A stretch of 5,363 bases of DNA, from the NCBI GenBank assembly GCA_007121055.1, contig SKMM01000172.1:1-5363 (forward strand), given 5' to 3'. This stretch comes from Paracoccaceae bacterium. GTDB lineage: Bacteria; Pseudomonadota; Alphaproteobacteria; Rhodobacterales; Rhodobacteraceae. This document shows positions 1 through 4,879 of this stretch, in pieces. The notes under the pieces were generated by a model that ran no database searches, was not told where the DNA came from, and saw only the letters and a program-made list of their open reading frames with translations. Each line of letters opens with the position of its first letter. Within the stretch, counting starts at the first letter, position 1. The position numbers and the translations under genes are program-made.

Positions 1-34
1 CACCCACCCGCCCCGAGCCGCCCCCGGGGCGCAC

Positions 35-77
35 GGGGGCAGGGGGGGCGGAGGGACACGGGGCGGATGTGGGCGGG
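35..77 (+). other. putative G-quadruplex motif
   Basis: Six plus-strand G-tracts of three or more lie in 43 bases: 35-39, 42-48, 53-55, 60-63, 71-73 and 75-77. The loops between them are 1 to 7 bases, which satisfies the usual G3+N1-7 rule with tracts to spare. It lies about 70 bases upstream of the phosphoesterase start, on the coding strand, so it could fold in RNA if transcription starts further upstream. Such motifs arise often by chance in GC-rich genomes, so function is only inferred. Confidence 0.5.
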
Positions 78-127
78 CGACGCGGTCGGGACGCGGAACG
101 GGGAAGCGCCCTTGCCGGCGGGGCGGT

Positions 128-144
128 GCGGGCCTAAGCCCTGC
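128..144 (+). promoter_or_regulatory. small hairpin just before the phosphoesterase start
   Basis: GGGC (130-133) pairs with GCCC (138-141) around a four-base CTAA loop. Two more pairs (128-129 with 143-144) are possible if T142 bulges out. The structure ends two bases before the ATG and occupies the place where a Shine-Dalgarno would sit; no purine-rich ribosome binding site is visible. It could hinder initiation, or be the remnant of an upstream gene's terminator. There is no T-tract after it. Confidence 0.35.
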
Positions 145-146
145 GG

Positions 147-965
147 ATGCGGATTCTGTTTCTCGGCGATGTCATGGGGCGGTCGGGGCGGGCGGCGGTG
201 ATCGACGCGCTGCCGCGGCTGCGCGCCGACTGGCGGCTCGACTTTGTCCTGGTGAACGCGGAAAACGCCTCCAGCGGCGCGGGGCTGACGCCGGACCATG
301 CCCGCGCGCTGCTGGACGCCGGCGCCGACGTGCTGACGCTGGGCGACCATGCGTTCGATCAGAAGGCCATGTTGTCCTTCATCGAGACTGAGCCGCGCAT
401 CCTGCGGCCGCTGAACTTCGCCAAGGTCGCGCCCGGGCACGGGCATCGGGTCTTTCCCGCGCCGGGTGGGCGGCGGGTTCTGGTGGCCCAGGTGCTCGGG
501 CAGGTCTTCATGAAGCGGCCCTTCGACGACCCGTTCTCGGCGCTGGATCCGGTGTTGCGGGCCCATCCCCCGGGGGGGATGGTGCAGGCGAGCGTCATCG
601 ACGTGCATTGCGAGGCGACCTCGGAGAAGACCGCCATCGGGCTGTGGTGTGACGGGCGCGCGAGCCTCGTGTGCGGCACCCACACCCATATCCCCACGGC
701 AGACGCGCGGGTGCTGCCGGGCGGGACGGGCTACATCTCGGACGCGGGCATGTGCGGGGACTATGATTCGGTCATCGGCATGGACCGCGCCGAACCGCTG
801 CGCCGCTTCGTCACCGGCATGGGCAAGGGCCGGTTCGAGCCCGCCCTGGGCGCGGCCACCCTCTCGGGCGTCTATGCCGAGACCTGCGACCGCACGGGCC
901 GCACGCTCAGCCTGTCCATGGTGCGGCAGGGGGGGGCGCTGGCGCCCGCGGGGCCCGCGGAATGA
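147..965 (+). CDS. YmdB-like metallophosphoesterase (TIGR00282 family)
   Basis: This 272-residue protein has the usual length of the YmdB/TIGR00282 family, cytosolic calcineurin-fold phosphoesterases. The Bacillus subtilis member hydrolyses 2',3'-cyclic nucleotides and acts as a phosphodiesterase; the substrate here is unknown. Expected dimetal-site blocks appear in order: Asp8 in LFLGDVMG, Glu39-Asn40 in NAEN, Asp67-His68 in TLGDHAFD, His154 in DVHCEATSEK, and His179/His181 in GTHTH. The bridging ligand at position 67 is usually Asn and is Asp here. The last 15 or so residues are Gly/Ala/Pro-rich and probably disordered. The start is fixed by an in-frame TAA at 135-137, by the family N-terminus MRILFLGD, and by the lack of another ATG in between. 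There is no signal peptide. The stop overlaps the start of the next gene by four bases, implying co-transcription and coupled translation. Family assignment is secure; physiological role is not. Confidence 0.93.
   Translation: MRILFLGDVMGRSGRAAVIDALPRLRADWRLDFVLVNAENASSGAGLTPDHARALLDAGADVLTLGDHAFDQKAMLSFIETEPRILRPLNFAKVAPGHGHRVFPAPGGRRVLVAQVLGQVFMKRPFDDPFSALDPVLRAHPPGGMVQASVIDVHCEATSEKTAIGLWCDGRASLVCGTHTHIPTADARVLPGGTGYISDAGMCGDYDSVIGMDRAEPLRRFVTGMGKGRFEPALGAATLSGVYAETCDRTGRTLSLSMVRQGGALAPAGPAE
563..582. repeat. 20-bp near-perfect palindrome in coding DNA
   Basis: The arm CCATCCCCC (563-571) is perfectly repeated in inverted form as GGGGGATGG (574-582) with only two bases between. It lies within the phosphoesterase gene over the His140-Pro-Pro-Gly-Gly-Met segment, a surface-like loop in the protein. 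Arms are nine G/C-rich base pairs, so RNA or single-stranded DNA could form a tight stem, though the centre must open for a loop. No functional role is established. Confidence 0.6.
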
Positions 966-1882
966 CCGCCCGCCCGGGCGCCTTCGCGGCGCTGCTGGCG
1001 GTGGGGCTGGCCTGGGGGCTGAGCACGCCGCTGGTGAAGATCGGGGTCGAGGGGGGCTTTGCGCCGCTGGGCGTGCTGCTGTGGCAGCTGTGCCTGTCGG
1101 TGGCGCTGCTGGGCGGCTGGCTGGGGCTGCGGCGGGTCCGGGGCACGGACCCCGGGCCGCTGGTGCCGCTGCGGCCCGCCGAGGCGCGGCTCTATGCGGC
1201 CGTGGCGGGGCTGGGGATCGTGGGGCCGCACTGGATTTCCTACACCGCGCTGGGGCATCTGCCGGCGGGGGTGATCTCGATCATCGTCTCCATGGTGCCC
1301 CTGTTCGCGCTGCCGCTGGCGCTCGCGCTGGGGATGGAGCGGTTCCGGCCGCAGCGGGCGCTGGGCCTGGCGCTGGGTGCCATGGCGGTGGCCCTGCTGG
1401 TGGTGCCGCAGGCGAGCCTGCCGGGGGCGGCGGCGGCGGGTTTCGTCCTCTTCGCGATGCTCACGCCGCTCTGCTACGCGATGGAGGGCGCCTATGTCGC
1501 CGGCCGCGCAAGCCGCCATGCTGGGCCGCTGCAGACGCTCCTCGGGGGCTCGACGCTGGGGCTCGTGGTGGTGGCGCCGCTCGCGTTCGTCTCGGGGCAG
1601 GCGGTAACGCCCTGGGCGGCCTGGGGCCCCGCGGCCGCGGCGGTGGCGCTCAGCGGTCTGGTCAGCCCGCTCGCCTATGCGGGCTATGTCACGCTGCTGC
1701 GGACCACGGGGCCGGTCTTCGCCGCGCAGGTGGCCTATCTGGTGACCGCCTCGGGCATGCTGTGGGCCATGACGCTGCTGGGCGAGCGCTACTCGGGCTG
1801 GATCTGGGCCGCGCTTGCGCTTCTGTTTGCGGGGCTGTTTCTGGTGCAGCCGCGCCCCGCCCCGGCCCGCCGGGAGGCTTGA
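962..1882 (+). CDS. EamA-type DMT-superfamily permease
   Basis: This 306-residue inner-membrane protein has the drug/metabolite transporter (10 TMS) architecture: about ten hydrophobic helices in two EamA halves, roughly residues 8-148 and 158-296. The first half opens with LLAVGLAWGLSTPLVKIG and ends with the family pattern of a proline-containing helix followed by an acidic residue (MVPLFALPLALALGMER, Glu126). The second half repeats this as AQVAYLVTASGMLWAMTLLGER (Glu275). The repeat is the duplicated-domain hallmark of the family. Members export amino acids, nucleotides or other metabolites, but the sequence does not reveal the substrate. The start ATG at 962 forms an ATGA overlap with the phosphoesterase stop; no strong Shine-Dalgarno is visible, which fits translation by reinitiation. 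The C-terminus (PAPARREA) is a short basic cytosolic tail. Pairing with a phosphoesterase suggests only co-expression, not a shared substrate. Confidence 0.92.
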   Translation: MTARPGAFAALLAVGLAWGLSTPLVKIGVEGGFAPLGVLLWQLCLSVALLGGWLGLRRVRGTDPGPLVPLRPAEARLYAAVAGLGIVGPHWISYTALGHLPAGVISIIVSMVPLFALPLALALGMERFRPQRALGLALGAMAVALLVVPQASLPGAAAAGFVLFAMLTPLCYAMEGAYVAGRASRHAGPLQTLLGGSTLGLVVVAPLAFVSGQAVTPWAAWGPAAAAVALSGLVSPLAYAGYVTLLRTTGPVFAAQVAYLVTASGMLWAMTLLGERYSGWIWAALALLFAGLFLVQPRPAPARREA

Positions 1883-1893
1883 TCGGCGCGATC
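1881..1893. repeat. short inverted repeat at the permease stop codon
   Basis: GATCG (1881-1885) and CGATC (1889-1893) form a perfect five-base-pair inverted repeat with a three-base GCG centre, starting inside the TGA stop of the EamA gene. It is too small, and lacks a T-tract, to be called an intrinsic terminator. A second weak stem, CCCAG (1923-1927) with CTGGG (1934-1938), lies in the same gap. I therefore cannot show that transcription ends before the next gene. Confidence 0.3.
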
Positions 1894-1946
1894 ACAACCA
1901 CGACACTCGGGCCGCCCCCGCCCCCAGACCCGCCTGGGCACCGGGC

Positions 1947-1970
1947 ATGACGCACAGGAAGCCGCGATGA
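1947..1970 (+). CDS. possible seven-codon leader peptide (uORF)
   Basis: An ATG at 1947 opens a seven-codon frame, MTHRKPR, whose TGA (1968-1970) overlaps the ATG of the SLC13 gene in an ATGA arrangement. The Shine-Dalgarno of the SLC13 gene lies inside this frame. Translation of the leader could therefore deliver ribosomes to the permease start, or compete with it. The leader has no clear Shine-Dalgarno of its own, and its peptide shows no run of a single amino acid that would suggest classical attenuation. A chance ATG is the simplest alternative. Confidence 0.2.
   Translation: MTHRKPR
1956..1961 (+). promoter_or_regulatory. ribosome binding site of the SLC13 gene
   Basis: AGGAAG lies five bases before the ATG at 1967. 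This spacing supports that start, and the short hydrophilic N-terminus (MIELGLTPTQ) before the first membrane helix agrees with it. Confidence 0.7.
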
Positions 1971-3745
1971 TCGAGCTTGGCCTGACCCCCACCCAGGAGG
2001 CGCTGACAGCGCTGGGCATCGTCGCGGCGATGTTCGTGGCCTTCGTGCGCGAGGTCTTCCCGGTGGAGGTCACCGCCATCGCCGGCGCCACGCTGATGCT
2101 GGTACTGGGCATCCTGCCGCAGGACCAGGCGCTGGCGGTGTTCTCCAACCCCGCGCCCTGGACCATCGCCGCGCTGTTCGTGATCGTGGGCGCGCTGGTG
2201 CGCACCGGGGCGCTCAACTGGATCATGGCGACAGCCTCGGCCAACATCAAGGTCAAACCCCTGCGGACGCTGGCCTTTCTGGCGGTCGTGGTCGTCGGGA
2301 TGTCGGCCTTCATGAACAACACCCCGATCGTGGTGGTGATGATCCCGATCTTCATGCAGCTTGCGCGCGAACTGTCGGTCGCGCCCTCCAAGCTCATGAT
2401 TCCGCTGAGTTACCTGTCCATCATGGGGGGCACGATCACGCTGATCGGGACCTCGACCAACCTGGTGGTGGACGGTGTGGCGCGGGCGCAGGGGCTGGCG
2501 CCGTTCTCGATCTTCGAGATCACGTCGGTGGGGCTGGTGATGGCGGCGGTGGGGATGGCGTATCTGGCCCTGTTCGGGCGGCGGCTGTTGCCGGACCGGA
2601 CCTCGATGATGGGGCTGATCGGCGATCGGGGGCGGATGAAATTCTTCACCGAAGTCGCTGTTCCGGAGGGGTCTTCCTTGATCGGTCGGCCGTTGGGCGA
2701 GGTCGAGATGTTCCGTCGCGAGGGGGCACGGGTGATCGACGTGCTGCGGGGAGATGCGTCGCTGCGCCGCGATCTGGGCGGCGTGGTGCTGGAGGCGGGC
2801 GACCGGGTGGTGCTGCGCACGCCGATGTCCGAGGTGCTGGACATGCGCAGCCAGCCCGACCTGCGGGCGGTGGACAAGCTCTCGTCGGTGCGCACCGCGA
2901 CGGTGGAGGTGTTGATCAGCCCCGGCTGCCGCATGGTCGGACGGACGCTGGGCGAGTTGCGTCTGCGGCGCAGATATGGCGTCTATCCCCTTGCCGTACA
3001 TCGCAGAAACCAGAACATCGGGCGGCAGCTGGAGGACCTCGTGGTGGCGGTGGGCGACACCCTGCTGCTGGAGGGGGCGCCCGAGGACATCCAGCGGCTG
3101 GCGGCCGACCTGGAGGTGGTGGACATCTCGCGGCCGTCCGAGCGGGCCTATCGGCGGCGGCATGCGCCGCTGGTGGTGGCGGTGCTGGCGGGGATCGTGG
3201 GGCTGGCGGCGCTCAACGTGGCGCCCATCGTGTTCCTGGCCTTCGTGGGCGTGGCCATCGTGCTGGTGACCCGCTGCATCGACGCCGACGAGGCGCTGGG
3301 CTTCGTCGACGGCCGGCTGCTGGCGCTGATCTTCGGGATGCTGGCGGTGGGGGCGGGGCTGGAGACCTCGGGCGCCGTGGCGCTGATCGTGGACGGGGTG
3401 GCGCCCTGGATGGCCGGAATGCACCCGGTGCTGCTGGTGCTGGCGGTGTATCTGCTGACCAGCACGCTGACCGAGGTCGTCACCAACAACGCCGTGGCGG
3501 TGATCATCACCCCCATCGCCATCGGGTTGGCGCTGTCGCTGGGGGTCGACCCGCGGCCGCTGGTGGTGACGGTGATGCTGGCAGCCTCGGCCAGTTTCTG
3601 CACGCCCATCGGGTATCAGACCAACACGCTGGTCTATGGCCCGGGTGGCTACCGGTTCACCGATTACATCCGGGTGGGGCTGCCGCTCAACATCCTGTTC
3701 GCGCTGACCGTCAGCCTGGCGGTGCCGCTGCTGTGGCCGCTGTGA
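1967..3745 (+). CDS. SLC13-type anion permease with two TrkA_C/RCK_C domains
   Basis: A 592-residue inner-membrane transporter of the SLC13/DASS (ion transporter superfamily) type. The N-terminal membrane half (about 11-205) holds SAFMNNTPIVVV (113-124) and GTSTNLVV (161-168). The C-terminal half (about 399-590) repeats these as TEVVTNNAVAVIITP (502-516) and CTPIGYQTNTLVYGPGG (545-561). These paired NNx and S/Q-T-N motifs are the substrate/sodium-binding hairpins of the family's inverted repeat. Between the halves, residues about 210-397 are soluble and contain two RCK_C-like modules (about 226-296 and 310-386), each with the family pattern of a leading strand, 'G+.L.El..r', and a later 'GD.lll.g' turn. 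Proteins of this layout are usually annotated as putative sulfate, arsenite or dicarboxylate permeases. Substrate cannot be assigned, and no sulfur or arsenic gene lies nearby. RCK_C domains suggest gating by a small cytosolic ligand. The start is supported by AGGAAG at 1956-1961. Confidence 0.92.
   Translation: MIELGLTPTQEALTALGIVAAMFVAFVREVFPVEVTAIAGATLMLVLGILPQDQALAVFSNPAPWTIAALFVIVGALVRTGALNWIMATASANIKVKPLRTLAFLAVVVVGMSAFMNNTPIVVVMIPIFMQLARELSVAPSKLMIPLSYLSIMGGTITLIGTSTNLVVDGVARAQGLAPFSIFEITSVGLVMAAVGMAYLALFGRRLLPDRTSMMGLIGDRGRMKFFTEVAVPEGSSLIGRPLGEVEMFRREGARVIDVLRGDASLRRDLGGVVLEAGDRVVLRTPMSEVLDMRSQPDLRAVDKLSSVRTATVEVLISPGCRMVGRTLGELRLRRRYGVYPLAVHRRNQNIGRQLEDLVVAVGDTLLLEGAPEDIQRLAADLEVVDISRPSERAYRRRHAPLVVAVLAGIVGLAALNVAPIVFLAFVGVAIVLVTRCIDADEALGFVDGRLLALIFGMLAVGAGLETSGAVALIVDGVAPWMAGMHPVLLVLAVYLLTSTLTEVVTNNAVAVIITPIAIGLALSLGVDPRPLVVTVMLAASASFCTPIGYQTNTLVYGPGGYRFTDYIRVGLPLNILFALTVSLAVPLLWPL
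2642..2854 (+). other. first RCK_C (TrkA_C) domain in the SLC13 permease
   Basis: Residues about 226-296 read as a compact alpha/beta module: beta-strand FTEVAVPEGSSLIGRPLGEV, helix, strand ARVIDVLRGDA, then LEAGDRVVLRTPMSEV. The final GDRVVLRTP element is characteristic of RCK_C/TrkA_C. In other proteins these domains bind small ligands or dimerise; the ligand here is unknown. Boundaries are judged by eye. Confidence 0.75.
2894..3124 (+). other. second RCK_C (TrkA_C) domain in the SLC13 permease
   Basis: Residues about 310-386 repeat the first module: TATVEVLISPGCRMVGRTLGEL, a basic helix, YPLAVHRRNQNI, then LVVAVGDTLLLEGAPEDI. The closing GDTLLLEG matches the GDRVVLRT of the first copy, showing a tandem domain duplication. 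It includes a cluster of unusual codons at 2972-3007 (two AGA, one CTT, one GTA). Confidence 0.75.
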
Positions 3746-3750
3746 CGGCC

Positions 3751-3780
3751 CGGCCGTGCCGCTGCGGGGCCTCACGGCCG
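3751..3780. repeat. inverted repeat after the SLC13 gene, possible terminator
   Basis: CGGCCGTG (3751-3758) is perfectly repeated in inverted form as CACGGCCG (3773-3780) with a 14-base spacer, starting five bases after the SLC13 stop. The eight-pair G/C-rich stem is well placed to end the upstream transcript or to protect its 3' end, but no T-tract follows. It is not a canonical intrinsic terminator. A protein-binding dyad is the alternative. Confidence 0.45.
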
Positions 3781-3802
3781 CGTGCGAGGGGCACGGGAGC
3801 AG

Positions 3803-3831
3803 TTTCCCTTGGCACCGCCGCAGCCTACACT
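3803..3831 (+). promoter_or_regulatory. weak promoter candidate for the DUF2059 gene
   Basis: Two readings are possible in the one less GC-rich patch before the gene. First, TTTCCC (3803-3808) and TACACT (3826-3831) with 17 bases between could be a weak sigma-70 type pair. Second, TGGCAC (3810-3815) followed by GC at 3823-3824 has the exact GG/GC spacing of a sigma-54 -24/-12 element, but the -12 block reads CAGC instead of TTGC. Either would give a leader of roughly 20-25 bases. Both matches are imperfect. Confidence 0.25.
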
Positions 3832-3847
3832 TCCATGGGTCGGCAAA

Positions 3848-3853
3848 GAGGAG
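3848..3853 (+). promoter_or_regulatory. ribosome binding site of the DUF2059 gene
   Basis: GAGGAG within AAAGAGGAGA lies six bases before the ATG at 3860. It decides the start: a longer in-frame opening from 3782 has no such site and would bury the signal peptide, and the ATG at 3866 is too far away. Confidence 0.8.
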
Positions 3854-3859
3854 ACACCC

Positions 3860-4690
3860 ATGACGATGCTGCGCGCGCTGGCCCTGTCGGCGGTGATGCT
3901 GGTGGCCGCCGCGCCTCCACTACTGGCGCAGCGGGCCGAATCGCTGGTAGACTTGCTGCGGCTCGACGAGGTCCTGGAGGTGATGCGCATCGAGGGCATC
4001 GAGCATGGCGAGGCCATCGGCCAGACCCTGCTGGGCGCCGGCGACGAGGCCGCTTGGGCGCAGATGGTGGCCCGCATCTATGACGGGGAGCGGATGCAGG
4101 CCATCATGGTCCGTGGCCTTGAGCAGAGCCTGCCGGCCGATCCCGCGGTGCTGGAGGCGGTGGAGGCGTTCTTCACCTCCGATCTCGGCCGCCGGGTGGT
4201 GGAGCTCGAGGTCGGCGCCCGCCGCGCCATGCTCGACGACGCGGTCGAGGAGGTCGCCCGCGAGGCCTGGCAGGTGCTCGAGGCCGAGGGTGGGCCACGG
4301 GTCGACGCGCTGCGCCGATTCATCGCGGTGGGCGACCTGGTGGAGCAGAACGTGGCCGGCGGCCTCAACGCCACCTTCGCCTTCTACGTGGGTCTGGGCG
4401 ACAGTGGGGCGGGGTTCCCGGGCATGGGCGAGGCCGACATGCTGGCCGAGGTCCAGAGCCAGGAGCCGGCGATCCGCTCGGAAATCGACGGCTGGCTGCA
4501 CGCCTATCTCGCCATGGCCTTCGGCCCGCTCACCGAGGCCGAACTGGACGCCTATAGCGACTTCTTCGCCACGCCCGAGGGGCGGGCGCTCAACGCCGCG
4601 CTCTTTTCCGGTTTCAACGGCATGTTCGAGGCGATGTCGCGCCAGCTTGGTCGCGCTGCGGGCGGGATGATGCTGGGCGAGGATCTCTGA
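3860..4690 (+). CDS. exported DUF2059-like protein
   Basis: A 276-residue protein with a signal peptide: MTMLRALALS followed by a hydrophobic core and likely cleavage after LLA at residue 23, before QRAES. The mature part is predicted to be mostly helical, acidic and periplasmic, without membrane segments. Near its end, YLAMAFGPLTEAELDAYSDF followed by FATPEGRALN (about 216-245) matches the DUF2059 pattern of an acidic helix, aromatic pair and 'T/S-P-x-G-R/K'. A weaker earlier copy, VEAFFTSDLGRRVVEL (101-116), suggests an internal duplication. No catalytic residues are recognisable and no function is known to me for this family in alphaproteobacteria. The start is chosen from the GAGGAG site and the signal peptide. 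The gene lies 114 bases after the SLC13 gene, beyond an inverted repeat, so it may be transcribed separately. It converges on the regulator gene downstream. Family call is moderate, secretion is confident. Confidence 0.82.
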   Translation: MTMLRALALSAVMLVAAAPPLLAQRAESLVDLLRLDEVLEVMRIEGIEHGEAIGQTLLGAGDEAAWAQMVARIYDGERMQAIMVRGLEQSLPADPAVLEAVEAFFTSDLGRRVVELEVGARRAMLDDAVEEVAREAWQVLEAEGGPRVDALRRFIAVGDLVEQNVAGGLNATFAFYVGLGDSGAGFPGMGEADMLAEVQSQEPAIRSEIDGWLHAYLAMAFGPLTEAELDAYSDFFATPEGRALNAALFSGFNGMFEAMSRQLGRAAGGMMLGEDL

Positions 4691-4879
4691 TCCCGCCCGC
4701 CTGACGCCCGCACCTGCTGCCCGGGCCGGTGTGAGGCCGGCAAGCCCCCGGGGCGGCGGCGCCCGCGGCAAGAGGCCACGAGGGGCGCGCGGCGGCCTGG
4801 CTGCCAAGTGCGTGGTCATGGGCTCGTGCACCGGTGGCACCGGGGCTGCGGCCGACCGCGTCGCCGCCATGTCGCCGGT
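4691..4879. other. convergent intergenic gap
   Basis: These 189 bases separate two genes that point toward each other. Open frames crossing it are extensions of shadow frames from the neighbours. I see only weak structure: GCCGG (4725-4729) pairing with CCGGC (4737-4741) around seven bases, and the palindrome CACCGGTG (4829-4836) with a partial repeat CACCGG (4838-4843). Neither has a T-tract on either strand, so a bidirectional terminator is possible but not shown. Confidence 0.5.

Larger units (their letters stand above)
1..146. other. G-rich upstream stretch, no supported gene
   Basis: All three plus-strand frames are nearly free of stops here, but the translations are low-complexity Gly/Arg/Pro strings and resemble no family I know, so I do not call the tail of an upstream gene. 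A TAA at 135-137, in frame with the next gene, limits how far that gene can extend upstream. The stretch holds a run of G-tracts (35-77) and a small hairpin (128-144), described separately. I see no convincing -35/-10 pair. Confidence 0.5.

Noticed and set aside
3..137. Open frame ending at TAA 135-137 as the tail of an upstream gene such as 5-formyltetrahydrofolate cyclo-ligase
   Set aside because: The translation is Gly/Arg/Pro-rich with no recognisable C-terminal motif, and the other frames are equally open.
649..1950. A 433-codon plus-strand open frame spanning the phosphoesterase and permease genes
   Set aside because: The translation is Ala/Gly/Arg-rich without domains and overlaps two recognisable proteins in another frame; it is a GC-bias shadow.
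1892..3775. A 627-codon open frame on the minus strand opposite the SLC13 gene
   Set aside because: Its translation is a His/Gln/Arg/Pro-rich low-complexity string typical of the antisense of a GC-biased gene, while the plus strand encodes a clear membrane transporter with conserved motifs.
3782..3859. N-terminal extension of the DUF2059 protein to 3782
   Set aside because: It would place 26 residues before a clear signal peptide and ignore the GAGGAG site at 3848-3853.
4725..4741. GCCGG/CCGGC hairpin as a bidirectional terminator
   Set aside because: Only five pairs and no T-tract on either side; not distinguishable from GC-rich background.
3920..4870. A 316-codon minus-strand open frame opposite the DUF2059 gene
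   Set aside because: Low-complexity, His/Ala/Arg-rich, no motif, and opposite a gene with a good ribosome site and signal peptide.
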